NCBI RefSeq assembly: GCF_003182095.1
Contig: NZ_QGTJ01000002.1
Coordinates: 545,762-609,761, forward strand
DNA from: Plasticicumulans acidivorans
GTDB taxonomy: Bacteria; Pseudomonadota; Gammaproteobacteria; Competibacterales; Competibacteraceae
Reading direction: 5' to 3'
Length of the DNA: 64,000 bases
The stretch's first letter is position 1, and each line of letters opens with the position of its first letter. Shown here piece by piece: positions 49,628-59,182 of the stretch. A program made the translations under genes and the position numbers. The notes under the pieces were generated by a model that made no database searches, had not been told where the DNA came from, and worked only from the letters and a program-made list of their open reading frames with translations.

Positions 49628-49966
49628 TCAGACCCTCGCATCCGACGTTGCCGGCAATGCGCCACGCGCCGCTAGCCACGCATTGACAGCCGGCACCGGC
49701 CAGCCGGAAACCTGCGTCGATAGCTTCACGGGCGCAGGGAAGGTGCCAGCGTTCGACATGTCGTAAAGCGTCGAGCGGCCGAGTCCGGTCAAGCCGTCCG
49801 GTTTGGCAAGGTCGGTGATTCGGTAGAAGCCGGCGGTCTTGAGGCCGGACGGGGCCGCGCTGCGCTTGTGCTCCTGCGCATCGGGCTTTGGTTTGCCCGC
49901 AGCCTTGGGCTTGCGTTTGCCGGCAGGCTTTGCGGGTGGGGCATGACGTTCTGCTGATGCGGGCAT
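49628..49966 (-). CDS. AlpA-family regulator / excisionase-like protein
   Basis: 112 residues. A disordered Lys/Pro/Ala N-terminus (1-45) precedes a MerR-like helix-turn-helix: FYRITDLAKPDGLTGLGRST, LYDMSNAGTFPAPVKL and GWPVPAVNAWLAAR. AlpA-type proteins of P4-like elements activate the integrase gene or act as directionality factor. Located at the head of the DUF3486-capsid run. Confidence 0.82.
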   Translation of the reverse strand: MPASAERHAPPAKPAGKRKPKAAGKPKPDAQEHKRSAAPSGLKTAGFYRITDLAKPDGLTGLGRSTLYDMSNAGTFPAPVKLSTQVSGWPVPAVNAWLAARGALPATSDARV

Positions 49967-50095
49967 GGGCCGTCTCCGGTTGTAGACGGCGGCGAGGTGC
50001 GCGCCGTCTGGACGGATACGGATTATTTGATTGCCTGCCCCCGCAAAAAACTATGGTTTCTGCCGAAACCCGGATTTCGGCAGGAATCCGGGCGA

Positions 50096-51019
50096 TTACT
50101 GCGGGTTCTTCGGGCGCCCCGGTGTGGTCGCTGCCAGTGGGGCAAGATGCTTGATCCACTCCCGCACGGTGCTTACAGCGGGCGGTTTGTGGCTTTTGCG
50201 TTCGTTGCGAATTCGGCTGACGATTATTTCTGATACTTGCCCTAATTTAAGAATGTCGGTCTCTGAATTGTTGCCCCATAAGTCCCGCGCGATTTCTTCC
50301 GCAAATGCCCGCAGCGAATCATTTTTTGCATTTGTTACTTTGGCTCCAAGCCTGCCGCGTTCGGCGGCCACTTCTGATCTTTCGTCAATTTCCCGTGATG
50401 GCGTCGAGCTGAACCACTGCCAAATCGCTGCCGTTTCCGGAAAAACCACAGCGCGCACTTCCGGGCGCTGCGCATCAAGCCAGGCGTGCAGGCTGTCGCG
50501 GAAGATCGGGCCGGGCTTCGCCGGATGCGCGATGAACACGCTTGCCGCCGTGATGTGGTGCGGATCGAAGCCGACGATGCGCCGTGCCATAGCAACCACG
50601 TCCAGCAGACTGCCGGGGACGGTTGTGCTGCGAGCAATCCAGACCTTCGGCGGAACACGCAAATTCTGCAGCCAGCGAAGCAGGTGTTCCGCGTACATGG
50701 CGCGATCCGCACACGGAAGGCTGGACAGAGGCTCATGATCCGGAGTCGCACCGGCGCAGGCCTCGGCGAGGGAATAGGCCGGAAGCCAGGTCACGCACCG
50801 ATCGCGTTCGAGCAGATCGCAACAGGCGCCCTCCGACACGATGCCGCCGGCATCGGGACGGTAGAGCGCGTCGAGTAAGACAGCGAGCACGCGCTCGGTT
50901 TTGGCGCGGTCTGGCAGTTCGGCGAGTTCGATAACGCCAGCCAAGGGCAGCGCATCCACGTCAGCAAGCAGGCCGGCGCGCGCGCGCTCCGGCAACGTCA
51001 AGCAGTCAGTCCAGTCCAT
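50096..51019 (-). CDS. Element protein of unknown function (307 residues)
   Basis: Starts MDWTDCLTLPERARAGLLAD; AAGGGG lies seven bases before the ATG at 51019 (upstream ATGs at 51037 and 51046 are weaker). The middle part has ARSTTVPGSLLDVVAMARRI and AASVFIAHPAKPGPI; the end STVREWIKHLAPLAATTPGR looks like a short DNA-binding helix pair with a basic tail. No family recognised. It is the largest unexplained gene of the element and lies between the regulator and integrase blocks. Confidence 0.7.
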   Translation of the reverse strand: MDWTDCLTLPERARAGLLADVDALPLAGVIELAELPDRAKTERVLAVLLDALYRPDAGGIVSEGACCDLLERDRCVTWLPAYSLAEACAGATPDHEPLSSLPCADRAMYAEHLLRWLQNLRVPPKVWIARSTTVPGSLLDVVAMARRIVGFDPHHITAASVFIAHPAKPGPIFRDSLHAWLDAQRPEVRAVVFPETAAIWQWFSSTPSREIDERSEVAAERGRLGAKVTNAKNDSLRAFAEEIARDLWGNNSETDILKLGQVSEIIVSRIRNERKSHKPPAVSTVREWIKHLAPLAATTPGRPKNPQ

Positions 51020-51351
51020 CCGCGCCCCTTCGAGCATCCCCTTCATCAAGGATCGCCGGGCCGGCCCGGTGAAGGGGTCCGGGGATTCGGGGGCCAGCCT
51101 AGGCCCGGCGCGGATGATGGTAGCGCCGGATGCTGATGGACGGCAGCGGCTGCGCCCGGACGGTGACGGGTTGTGCCTGGTCGGCTTGCGGCCCGTGCCG
51201 GTGCTCGCCGGCGAAGCCTGCGCCGTGCTGGGCCGATCGGGAGCCGCAAGGGTGGGGCGGGCGATGCGCGTGTGCATGGCTGGCGCTGGTGCACCGGTGC
51301 CAGAGCGCGGGGCAGGGTTCAGCGGTACAGGTCGCGCCGGTGCCGGACAGC
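51020..51351. other. Gene-free stretch inside the element
   Basis: 330 bases without a credible gene; open frames on the plus strand are GC-driven. It probably holds the promoter of the 307-residue gene and the 3' end of the integrase operon. Confidence 0.4.
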
Positions 51352-51624
51352 TCAACCGTCCAGACCAAGACGGCGTTCCAGCTCGGCCAGCGACACCGTG
51401 CCTTCCTCGCCTTGAGCGATGCGCTCACGGGTTTGCAGCGCGGCTTCGGCCTGGTCGGTCAGCCGAGCGGCCGCGGCCTCGTCGCACCAGACTTCCCCGC
51501 AGGTATCGCAGATCAGCGCCGGCGCTGCCTCGATGACGGGGGTCATGCCGCCGCGCTCGAACAGCGCGGATGCGGTGCCGGGATTCAGCGTGCCGAACTG
51601 GCAGACGGGGCAGGGGCGCTTCAT
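51352..51624 (-). CDS. YgiT-type zinc-finger protein (MqsA N-terminal-like)
   Basis: 90 residues. CPVCQFGTL and ICDTCGEVWCDEAAAARLTD give two C-x2-C knuckles, followed by helix EAALQTRERIAQ, as in the N-terminal zinc domain of MqsA-like antitoxins. The HTH domain of MqsA is missing. Its start overlaps the stop of the preceding gene by four bases. A partner toxin (DUF4258 or MqsR) is not seen next to it. Confidence 0.75.
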   Translation of the reverse strand: MKRPCPVCQFGTLNPGTASALFERGGMTPVIEAAPALICDTCGEVWCDEAAAARLTDQAEAALQTRERIAQGEEGTVSLAELERRLGLDG

Positions 51625-51806
51625 GTGGGCATCCGTCCGTGCGCCTCGGCGAGCGGACGCAGCACCAGTAGCAGGGCTTCACGCCCGCGGGGTTCGTCGG
51701 CTTCGGCGAGCGCGGCAGCGAGGGATGCGCTAGCAAACGCGGGATCGTTCCGAAGTTCTTTCATCAGCCGGTCGTGATGGCTGACCGATGCCCGGTCGCT
51801 GTTCAT
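51621..51806 (-). CDS. Short antidote-like protein, probably truncated
   Basis: 61 residues, MNSDRASVSHHDRLMKELRN, then LAAALAEADEPRGREALLLV and LRPLAEAHGRMPT. The pattern (L-x-D-P-x-x-A...L-A-x-A-H-G) matches the first half of HigA-2-type addiction antidotes, which normally continue into a helix-turn-helix. Here the frame stops just there. It overlaps the integrase gene upstream and the zinc-finger gene downstream by four bases each. Confidence 0.5.
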   Translation of the reverse strand: MNSDRASVSHHDRLMKELRNDPAFASASLAAALAEADEPRGREALLLVLRPLAEAHGRMPT

Positions 51807-53041
51807 GCGTGTAGCGGCACCACGTTCGCCCCGCTCGCCTGTCCGATCAGCCGGCACAGGTGCCGGTCCCAGGCATCGAGCGCGGCGCGCATTTCGGCCT
51901 CGTAGCGGTGGCGGTTGTAGACGGCGACCAAGCCCCCGCGGTGGTGGTTCAGCACGCGCTCGCCCACCTCATCGGCCACGCCCAGGCGGGCAAGGCCGGT
52001 GCGGCAGGTGCGGCGCAGGTCGTGCGGCCGGAACGGTGCGAGGCCTGCGGCCGGTGATCCGGCCAGCGAGCGGCGCAGCAGGTTCGCCAGGGACTGTCCA
52101 TGCAGGGTGCCGTCGGTGCCGCGACCGGGGAATACGAACGGGCCGTGTGCCGTCGCACGCCGCGCTTCGAGGATGTCGAGCGCGAGCCGGCCGAGCGGCA
52201 CGGTATGCGCGCGACCGTTCTTGGTGCGCGCGGCCGGCAGGTACCAGAGCCGGGCGGGCAGGTCGAGTTCCGACCACGGCAGGCCGAGCACTTCGCCGGG
52301 CCGCTGCCCGGTCAGCAGGATAAGGCGCAGCGCGTCGCGCACGTTGCCGGACGTGGCACCGGATGCCAGCCAGCCCCACAACGTGTGCAGTTCGTCATCG
52401 CACAGCGCTCGTTCGCGCGGCGGCGCACGGTGCAAGGGCTTCAGCCCGGCGATCGGACTCGCTTCGATCAGGTCGCGCTCCGCGCACCAGTTGAGGAAGG
52501 TCGCGAATCGGGAGCGGACCATCTCGGCTTGATGCAGTGCGCCGCGCGCGCGGATGCCATCGAGCACGACGAGCACGTCGACGCGGCGCAGGTCGGCCAG
52601 TTTCAGCGTGCCGAGTTCGGGCAGCACGTAAGCGCCGATGTCGCGCTCGATGGCCTGTGGCCGGCGCAGCCGCGGGCGCACGTTCAGGGCCATGTAATCG
52701 GCGAAGGCCTCGGCGAGCGTCGGTGCACGGCGCTGTTCGATCGCCTGCGCGCGCGTGGCGTCGCGTGTCTCGCGGCGTTGGTCGAGCGGATCGGCACCGG
52801 CGGCGAGCTGCGCGCGGGCCGCAGCCGCAGCGGCGCGGGCATCGGTCAGACTCATATCCGGATAGCTGCCCAGGATCATCGGCCGGCGCCGGCCGTCCGC
52901 AGCCGTGTAGCGCAACAGCCAGGACTTCGCCCCGTTCGGGTAGACCATCAGCCCGAAGCCTGCGCCCTCGGCGACCGTGTAGCGCTCGGCCTTCGGCTTC
53001 AAGGCGCGCACCGCGGCATCGGTCAATCGCTTCGCTGCCAT
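51803..53041 (-). CDS. int: Tyrosine integrase, P4 type (DUF4102)
   Basis: 412 residues. The N-terminal arm-binding domain opens MAAKRLTDAAVRALKPKAER, and GFGLMVYPNGAKSWLLRY is the DUF4102 mark. Catalytic residues are Arg247 (LTGQRPGEVL), His340 and Arg343 (RPHDLRRT), His366 (LNHHRGG) and Tyr375 (AVYNRH). It starts the minus-strand operon about 60 bp from the right arm repeats. The ATG at 53041 follows AGGGGG; 53074 is an alternative. It should catalyse recombination between the dinB core repeats. Confidence 0.95.
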   Translation of the reverse strand: MAAKRLTDAAVRALKPKAERYTVAEGAGFGLMVYPNGAKSWLLRYTAADGRRRPMILGSYPDMSLTDARAAAAAARAQLAAGADPLDQRRETRDATRAQAIEQRRAPTLAEAFADYMALNVRPRLRRPQAIERDIGAYVLPELGTLKLADLRRVDVLVVLDGIRARGALHQAEMVRSRFATFLNWCAERDLIEASPIAGLKPLHRAPPRERALCDDELHTLWGWLASGATSGNVRDALRLILLTGQRPGEVLGLPWSELDLPARLWYLPAARTKNGRAHTVPLGRLALDILEARRATAHGPFVFPGRGTDGTLHGQSLANLLRRSLAGSPAAGLAPFRPHDLRRTCRTGLARLGVADEVGERVLNHHRGGLVAVYNRHRYEAEMRAALDAWDRHLCRLIGQASGANVVPLHA

Positions 53042-53099
53042 TCCGCGCCCCCTCGCGCTGCCCGGTTTGTTCATTCCATCGCGGTACATGCGCCGGTAG

Positions 53100-53163
53100 A
53101 TGTACCGTCAGATGTACCGTTTGCGCGCCGGCTGGCCTCGGCCTTTCTCGGACGGTTCTGGAC
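53100..53163. repeat. Right integrase arm-type repeats
   Basis: Two ATGTACCGT boxes 12 bp apart (53100, 53112), GGCTGGCCTCGG at 53130 and CTCGGAC-like boxes at 53137, 53147 and 53157. It is a direct repeat of 41388-41452 with the same internal spacing. Two more CTCGGA boxes 10 bp apart (53231, 53241) stand close to the right core. Confidence 0.65.
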
Positions 53164-53253
53164 GGTACGCCGTGTTATTTTCCAATGAATCAGCGATTTG
53201 AGCGGTTAATTCTGACTATCGACGGACGCTCTCGGATGGCCTCGGACGATAGT

Positions 53254-53310
53254 TCATACAATATCGACATGGATGATTTTGCGGATCGGCTTGGGCGGAG
53301 CGTCGGTCAC
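53254..53310 (-). pseudogene. Stranded 5' remnant of dinB
   Basis: Minus strand reads TDAPPKPIRKIIHVDIV then a stop. KPIRKIIHVD is the DinB start, followed at once by element DNA. A GTG at 53310 could have been the original start, or the frame may begin further upstream. This shows that the element inserted inside the coding region and that the dinB body at 40260-41345 has lost its native 5' end and promoter. Confidence 0.75.
53261..53283. repeat. Right attachment core (att)
   Basis: 23-bp copy of the left core at 41305-41327 with a single T for C. One core plus the DNA between the two comes to 11,956 bp. Confidence 0.85.
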
Positions 53311-53581
53311 GGGTTGGCTGCGGCTCGGGTGCGTGCCGGTCAGTGGCGCTGTCGAGGAGGCCGCTGGAATGTACCGCGCCCGGCCGGCGTTTGCAGGCCG
53401 CATGGCGGGCCGGGCGGGATGCCCATGCGTGCCGCGTGTCGACACCGCATGCGGCGGCGCCCGGTGTTGGCGGCCTGGCGATGAGCGGAAATTTGCGGTG
53501 TCCGTGCAGAGGGCGGAGCACCCTGCGCGGCTGGCTGGCTCTCGTCATCCGGCCCGCCTGCCGCAACCGGCTGGCGGCCAT
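53311..53581. other. Former dinB upstream region
   Basis: No credible gene. It would be the original promoter region of dinB, now separated from the gene by the element, plus the 3' flank of the sarcosine oxidase operon. Confidence 0.4.
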
Positions 53582-53608
53582 AAAAAAAGCCGGCCTTGCG
53601 GCCGGCTG
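53582..53608 (-). terminator. Terminator of the sarcosine oxidase operon
   Basis: Minus strand stem AGCCGGCC/GGCCGGCT with a four-base loop followed by seven T, 58 bases after the soxG stop. Confidence 0.88.
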
Positions 53609-53665
53609 CAATCCCAGAAGTGATGCGCGCCCAGTGTGCCGGGCGCGCGGGGGGCTTGCCGTGCG

Positions 53666-54253
53666 TCAGCTCACAACGCTGAAGCCGTATTCCTGCGCGG
53701 CGTCTTCGATCCAGCTGAAGAAGTAGTCCGAGAAGCTGCGGCGGACGACGACTTCGAAGCCGTCGGCGAGCGGGCGCAGCAGCAGCGGGCACTTGGCGAG
53801 GTGGCTCTGTGCGCACTGGCCGACGCCGAAGGCGCGCGGGTGCAGATCGAGCGGGCAGCCCTTGGCCAGCACGTCGCGGGCGTTGCCGCCGCGCAGTTCG
53901 ACCACGGTCTGGCCGCCGCTGATGTCGACCACCGAGGCGAACTGGCCGGCCAGCGCCTTGCGCAGCGCGGCTTCGAGCGTCGCGGCCTGCTCCGGTGCGG
54001 CGACCAGCAGCCATTCGTCGGGGCCGAGCCAGTACAGCGTCTGGTCGCCGGCGCTGGTGGTGGTGTTTGGCGTGAACGGCACCTCCAGCCCGAGCACCTG
54101 TTTGATCGCGGCAGCGAAGGCCGGATCGCTCTGCTCGCCGCGCAGGTTGAGGTGGCTGCAGAAGGCGCGCTCACGCAGGATCACACCGGCATCGGCACGG
54201 GCGTCGAGCTGGAAGCCGACGAGCGGACTTTGAAGACGGACGGCCTCAGACAT
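53666..54253 (-). CDS. soxG: Sarcosine oxidase, gamma subunit
   Basis: 195 residues. LYWLGPDEWLLVA, GQFASVVDISGGQTVVELRG and DLHPRAFGVGQCAQSHLAKC are typical of the gamma subunit of heterotetrameric sarcosine oxidase, which oxidises sarcosine to glycine with transfer of the methyl carbon to tetrahydrofolate. Its start overlaps the soxA stop by eight bases. Last gene of soxBDAG. Confidence 0.94.
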   Translation of the reverse strand: MSEAVRLQSPLVGFQLDARADAGVILRERAFCSHLNLRGEQSDPAFAAAIKQVLGLEVPFTPNTTTSAGDQTLYWLGPDEWLLVAAPEQAATLEAALRKALAGQFASVVDISGGQTVVELRGGNARDVLAKGCPLDLHPRAFGVGQCAQSHLAKCPLLLRPLADGFEVVVRRSFSDYFFSWIEDAAQEYGFSVVS

Positions 54254-57200
54254 TCTGGTGGGCTCCTTCGGGATCGATGAACACGGGCTTGCAGATCGTC
54301 GCGCTGACGACGCGGCCGTCGCCGAGCGGCGCGTGCAGGGTTTCGCCCATGCGCTTGAAGCCGTCTTTGACCAGCGCCATGGCGATCGAGCGCCCGCAGT
54401 TGGCCGACCAGTAGCTGGAGCTGACGTGGCCTTCCATCGGGTTGGGGATCGGCGCGTTGGGGTTTTTAACCAGCTGCGCGCCTTCCGGCAGCACCACGTT
54501 GGGGTCGCTGGTGAGCAGGCCGACCAGCTGCTTGCGGTCGCTGCGCGCGGTGTCGGGGCGGCTGAAGGAACGGCGGCCGATGAAGTCGCCGGTCTTCTTG
54601 ATCGCCCAGCCCATGCCGCAGTCCTGCGGCGTCACCGAGCCGTCGGTGTCCTGGCCGACGATGATGAAGCCCTTTTCGGCACGCAGCACGTGCATGGTCT
54701 CGGTGCCGTAGGGGGTGATGTCGAACTCGGCGCCGGCGGCCATCACCGCGTCCCAGACCTGGCGGGCGGCGTTGGCGTTGACGTTGATCTCGTAGGACAG
54801 CTCACCGGAGAAGCTGATGCGCACCACGCGCGCCGCCACGCCGGCGGCGGTGCCTTCACGCAGCGCCATGAACGGGAAGGCTTCCTTGGAGAAGTCGATG
54901 TCCGGGCAGACGCGGCTGACCACTTCGCGGCTCTTCGGGCCGACCACGGCGATGGTCGCCCAGTGGTCGGTGACCGAGGTCAGACGCACCTTCATGTGCG
55001 GCCACTCGGTCTGCAGCCAGCGCTCCAGCCAGGTCATCACCCGCGCGGCGCCGCCGGTGGTGGTGGTCATCACGAAGTGATTCTCGGCGAGGCGCACGGT
55101 GACGCCGTCGTCGAAGATCATGCCGTCTTCCTTGAGCATCAGGCCGTAACGGGCCATGCCGATGCCGAGCTTCTTCCAGGCGTTGGTGTAGATCAGGTTG
55201 AGGAACTCGGCGGCGTCCTCGCCCTGGATGTCGACCTTGCCGAGGGTGGAGGCGTCCATCAGCGCCACGCCGTTGCGCGCGGCCAGGCACTCGCGGTTGA
55301 CCGCGGCGTGCATGTCCTCGCCGGGGCGCGGGTAGTACCAGGGGCGCTTCCACTGACCGACGTCTTCGAACTTGGCGCCGTGCTCGACGTGCCAGCCGTG
55401 CAGCGCGGTCTTGCGGATCGGGTCGAACAGCTCGCCGAGATCGCGGCCGGCGATGGTGCCGAAGGTCACCGGCGTGTAGTTCGGGCGGAAGGTGGTGGTG
55501 CCGGTTTCCGGCAGCGTCTGTGCCAGCGCCTCGGCGAGCACCGCCATGCCGTTGATGTTGCCGAGCTTGCCCTGATCGGTGCCGAAGCCGAGCGCGGTGT
55601 AGCGCTTGGTGTGCTCAATCGACTGATAGCCCTCGCGCGCGGCCAGGCGGATGTCGGAGACGCCGACGTCGTTCTGGAAGTCGATGAAGGCCTTGCTGCC
55701 GCGGCCCGGCTTGGCCGGCGAGGGCACGCGCCACAGCGCCAGCATCGGTTGTTCGAGCGGGTCGCGCACCTCGGGGGTGGCCGGCACGCCGGTCTCGAAG
55801 TCGGCGAGTTGCGCGGCCTGGGCACCGGCGGCAAGGCCGCCGGCGAGCGCGGCATTGAGCGTGAACTCACCGGCGCAGGCGCCGACTGAGACTTCCGCCT
55901 GCACCGGCTTGCCGGGCAGGAAGCAGGCTTTCTCGTCGCTCCAGATCGCCTTGGCGCAGGACTGCGAGGACAGGTGGATGACCGGGCTCCAGCCGCCGGA
56001 GATCGCCAGCAGGTCGCAGTCGAGCGCCTGGGCGCTGCCGCCGACTTCGCCGTTGGCGGTCAAGCCCATCACCTGCACGCCGCTGATGCGCTTGCCGCCG
56101 CGCGCTTCGGTGACCACCGAGGCGTCGATGATGCGGATGCCGGCGGCACGCGCAGCCAGCGGCAGCTCGCCCTGCGGATTGCTGCGCGGATCGACCACGG
56201 CGACGACGTTGACACCGGCGGCGTGCAGATCCAGCGCGCTCTGGTAGGCGCTGTCGTTGTTGGTGAACACCACCGCCTTGTCACCGAGGCGCACGGCGTA
56301 GCGGTTGGTGTAGGTCGACACCGCGCCGGCCAGCATCACGCCCGGCAGGTCGTTGTTGCCGAACACCAGCGGCCGCTCGTGGGCGCCGGTGGCGAGCACC
56401 ACGCGCTTGGCACGCACCCGCCACAGCCGCTCGCGGTTGGCGCTGCGGGCCCGCAGCGGCAGGTGGTCGTTGAGGCGCTCGGCGATGGTCAGGAAATTGT
56501 GGTCGAGGTAGCCGTAGACGGTGGCACGCGGCAGCACGCGCACTTCCGGCAGCGTCGCCAGCTCGGCCAGCGCGGCGCTGACCCACTCGGCGGCGGGCTG
56601 GCCGTCGATGGTCTGCGTGCTCGCCAGCAGGCTGCCGCCCATCTCCGCCTGCTCGTCGGCGAGGATCACGCGCGCCCCGCTGCGCCCGGCCGCCAGCGCC
56701 GCGGCCAGACCGGCCGGACCGGCACCGACCACCAGCACGTCGCAGTGGGCGTTGGTCTTTTCATAGCGGTTCGGATCGTGATCGACCGGGGCGACACCGA
56801 AGCCGGCCGCCTTGCGGATGTAGTGCTCGTAGTGCTTGGTCCAGAAGGACTTCGGCCACATGAAGGTCTTGTAGTAGAAGCCGGCCGGGATCATGCGCGC
56901 GAACCAGCCGTTGATCGCCATGGCGTCGAACTCGACGCTCGGCCAGGCGTTGACGCTGCTGGCCTTGAGGTCTTCGTAGAGCTCGATCTGCGTGGCGCGG
57001 GCGTTGGGCACCGCGTAGGCGCCGGTTTCGAGCTGCAGCAGCGCGTTCGGCTCCTCGGCACCGGCGGCGATGACGCCGCGCGGCCGGTGGTACTTCCAGG
57101 AGCGCGCCAGCAGGTGCACGCCGTTGGCGAGCAGGGCCGAGGCGACGGTGTCACCGGCGCAGCCCTGATAGGTCTTGCCGTTGAACGTGAAGTTGACCGG

Positions 57201-57254
57201 CGTGGCGCGGTCGATGCGCCCGCCCCGGTCGAGGCGTTTGGCCTGGGCGCTCAT
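54246..57254 (-). CDS. soxA: Sarcosine oxidase, alpha subunit
   Basis: 1002 residues. The N-terminal part (NFTFNGKTYQGCAGDTVASA, then WKYHRPRGVIAAGAEEPNAL) is followed by an NAD-binding dinucleotide fold VVGAGPAGLAAALAAGRSGA (about 175) and VLATGAHERPLVFGNNDLPG. The C-terminal 380 residues are a folate-binding GCV_T domain (KVDIQGEDAAEFLNLIYTN, TVRLAENHFVMTTTTGG, ISFSGELSYEINVN). All domains of the family are present at full length. Confidence 0.96.
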   Translation of the reverse strand: MSAQAKRLDRGGRIDRATPVNFTFNGKTYQGCAGDTVASALLANGVHLLARSWKYHRPRGVIAAGAEEPNALLQLETGAYAVPNARATQIELYEDLKASSVNAWPSVEFDAMAINGWFARMIPAGFYYKTFMWPKSFWTKHYEHYIRKAAGFGVAPVDHDPNRYEKTNAHCDVLVVGAGPAGLAAALAAGRSGARVILADEQAEMGGSLLASTQTIDGQPAAEWVSAALAELATLPEVRVLPRATVYGYLDHNFLTIAERLNDHLPLRARSANRERLWRVRAKRVVLATGAHERPLVFGNNDLPGVMLAGAVSTYTNRYAVRLGDKAVVFTNNDSAYQSALDLHAAGVNVVAVVDPRSNPQGELPLAARAAGIRIIDASVVTEARGGKRISGVQVMGLTANGEVGGSAQALDCDLLAISGGWSPVIHLSSQSCAKAIWSDEKACFLPGKPVQAEVSVGACAGEFTLNAALAGGLAAGAQAAQLADFETGVPATPEVRDPLEQPMLALWRVPSPAKPGRGSKAFIDFQNDVGVSDIRLAAREGYQSIEHTKRYTALGFGTDQGKLGNINGMAVLAEALAQTLPETGTTTFRPNYTPVTFGTIAGRDLGELFDPIRKTALHGWHVEHGAKFEDVGQWKRPWYYPRPGEDMHAAVNRECLAARNGVALMDASTLGKVDIQGEDAAEFLNLIYTNAWKKLGIGMARYGLMLKEDGMIFDDGVTVRLAENHFVMTTTTGGAARVMTWLERWLQTEWPHMKVRLTSVTDHWATIAVVGPKSREVVSRVCPDIDFSKEAFPFMALREGTAAGVAARVVRISFSGELSYEINVNANAARQVWDAVMAAGAEFDITPYGTETMHVLRAEKGFIIVGQDTDGSVTPQDCGMGWAIKKTGDFIGRRSFSRPDTARSDRKQLVGLLTSDPNVVLPEGAQLVKNPNAPIPNPMEGHVSSSYWSANCGRSIAMALVKDGFKRMGETLHAPLGDGRVVSATICKPVFIDPEGAHQNV

Positions 57255-57532
57255 GCCTCACCTCCGGCCGGGGTTTCGCCCGGCTTGTAAACAGCTTTGA
57301 TCTCGTAGGTCACGGTATTGCGAATGACGTTGAACCAGCGGCGGCAGCCATAGGTGTGCACCCACTGCTCGGCGTGATCGCCCTTGGTGTTGGTGCGGTA
57401 GAAGACGTAATCGGCCCACTCGGCGTCGCTGAGGGCGTCGGGGTCCTTCGGGCGGACGATGTGGGCCTCGCCACCGCAGGAGAACTCGCTCTCCGCGCGC
57501 GGCCCGCACCAGGGGCAGGTGATCAGCAGCAT
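57251..57532 (-). CDS. soxD: Sarcosine oxidase, delta subunit
   Basis: 93 residues. The zinc ligands known from the crystallised enzyme are at the expected places: Cys6 and Cys9 (ITCPWCG), His59 and Cys63 (HTYGCRRWF). EWADYVFYRTNTKGDHAEQW is the conserved body. It overlaps soxA by four bases. Confidence 0.96.
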   Translation of the reverse strand: MLLITCPWCGPRAESEFSCGGEAHIVRPKDPDALSDAEWADYVFYRTNTKGDHAEQWVHTYGCRRWFNVIRNTVTYEIKAVYKPGETPAGGEA

Positions 57533-57605
57533 GTTTCGACTCCTTGCCGTGGCCCCGCCGGCGCGGGACCGGGCAATGCAGGAAGGATCGCGACAGATAA
57601 GGGTT

Positions 57606-58853
57606 TCAGTGGGCGACGGCCGAGGCGCCGTGCTCGTCGATCAGCGCACCGCTGATGTGGCGATCGAGCGCGAACGGTGCGGCCAGCGGGTGCGGCTCGC
57701 CCTTGGCGATGGTGTGGGCGAACACCCAGCCCGAACCCGGCGTGGCCTTGAAGCCGCCGGTGCCCCAGCCGCAGTTGATGAACAGATTCTTCACCGGCGT
57801 GGTGCCGACGATCGGGCAGGCGTCGGGGGTGACGTCGACGATGCCGCCCCACTGGCGGTTCATGCGCACGCGCGACAGGCTCGGGAACAGCTCGACGATC
57901 GGCGACAGCGTGCCTTCGATGACGTTGTAGCTGCCGCGCTGGCCGTAGCCGCAGTACTGGTCGATGCCGGCGCCGATCACCAGGTCGCCCTTGTCGGACT
58001 GGCTGATGTAGCCGTGCACGGCGTTGGACATCACCACCGTGTTGATGCACGGCTTGAGCGGCTCGGAGACCAGCGCCTGCAGCGGGTGGCTTTCCACCGG
58101 CAGGCGCAGGCCGGCCATTGCCGCAACCACGCCGGAGTGACCGGCGGCGACCATGCCGACCTTCTTCCCCTTGATGAAGCCGCGCGAGGTGTCGACGCCG
58201 ATTACCATGCCGTTTTCGATGCGGATGCCGGTGACTTCGCAGTTCTGGATGATGTCGACGCCGCGGCTGTCGGCGGCGCGGGCAAAGCCCCAGGCCACGC
58301 CGTCATGGCGGGCGTTGCCGCCGCGCGGCTGGAAGGTCGCGCCGACGATCGGGTAGCGGGCGCTCGGCGAGATGTCGATCAGCGGCTCCAGCGCCTTGAC
58401 CTGCTGGGCGTCGAGCAGCAGGGCGTCGATGCCGTTGAGGCGGTTGGCGTTGACGCGCCGGGCGGCGTCACGCATGTCCTGCAGGGTGTGGCAGAGGTTG
58501 AGCACGCCGCGCTGGCTGAACATCACGTTGTAATTGATGTCCTGCGACAGGCCTTCCCACAGCTGCATGGACTTCTCGAACAGGTTCGCCGCTTCGTCCC
58601 ACAGGTAGTTCGAGCGCACGATCGTGGTGTTGCGGCAGGAGTTGCCGCCGCCGATGCGGTTGCGTTCGAGCACGGCGATACTGCGCACGCCGCACTCCTT
58701 GGCGAGGTAATAGGCAGTCGCCAGACCGTGGCCGCCACCGCCGATGATGATCACCTCATACTCGGATTTGGGCTCCGGGTTGCGCCAGTGCGCCTGCCAG
58801 TTTTCGTGATAGCTCATCGCGTTGCGCGCGATGCTGAAGATCGAGAATTTCAT
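57606..58853 (-). CDS. soxB: Sarcosine oxidase, beta subunit
   Basis: 415 residues. The FAD-binding motif is [20 protein letters not shown]. His183 in [12 protein letters not shown] matches the histidine that holds the covalent FMN in the family. [15 protein letters not shown] closes the FAD site. AGGA precedes the ATG at 58853; longer frames upstream lack family sequence. First gene of soxBDAG, a glycine-betaine/sarcosine catabolic operon; glyA and folate genes often found nearby are not in the window. Confidence 0.96.
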   Translation of the reverse strand: MKFSIFSIARNAMSYHENWQAHWRNPEPKSEYEVIIIGGGGHGLATAYYLAKECGVRSIAVLERNRIGGGNSCRNTTIVRSNYLWDEAANLFEKSMQLWEGLSQDINYNVMFSQRGVLNLCHTLQDMRDAARRVNANRLNGIDALLLDAQQVKALEPLIDISPSARYPIVGATFQPRGGNARHDGVAWGFARAADSRGVDIIQNCEVTGIRIENGMVIGVDTSRGFIKGKKVGMVAAGHSGVVAAMAGLRLPVESHPLQALVSEPLKPCINTVVMSNAVHGYISQSDKGDLVIGAGIDQYCGYGQRGSYNVIEGTLSPIVELFPSLSRVRMNRQWGGIVDVTPDACPIVGTTPVKNLFINCGWGTGGFKATPGSGWVFAHTIAKGEPHPLAAPFALDRHISGALIDEHGASAVAH

Positions 58854-59182
58854 GACGTCCTCGGGGGAGATCGCTTCGATGCGGGAACACGGGCCGCTGT
58901 CCACCGCGAAACCGTGATTCCAGCTTACGCCGCGAAGCCTTTCGGACTTGTGCATTCACGACACCGGGTTGCTCCGGAGCGACCCGCCCGCGCGGGCGGC
59001 CTGGCGCAGTGCAGCAGGGCGACAGCCAGCGCTTGCGGCTGTCGCACGATGCAGTTGCCATGCGGTTTGGCTGAGTCTCCCGGGCCGGGCCGGGGCGCGT
59101 CATCGAGGCCGGCGGCGACCCGCGGTGCTGTCCGTGGCCGCCGCCGCAGGAGCGAAATGCGACGTGCCTGCGCGCGTGGCGC
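58854..59182. other. Upstream region of soxB
   Basis: 330 bases with no credible gene; contains the soxBDAG promoter region and the 3' flank of the PHA-synthase-like gene. No terminator with a T run is evident. Confidence 0.4.
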
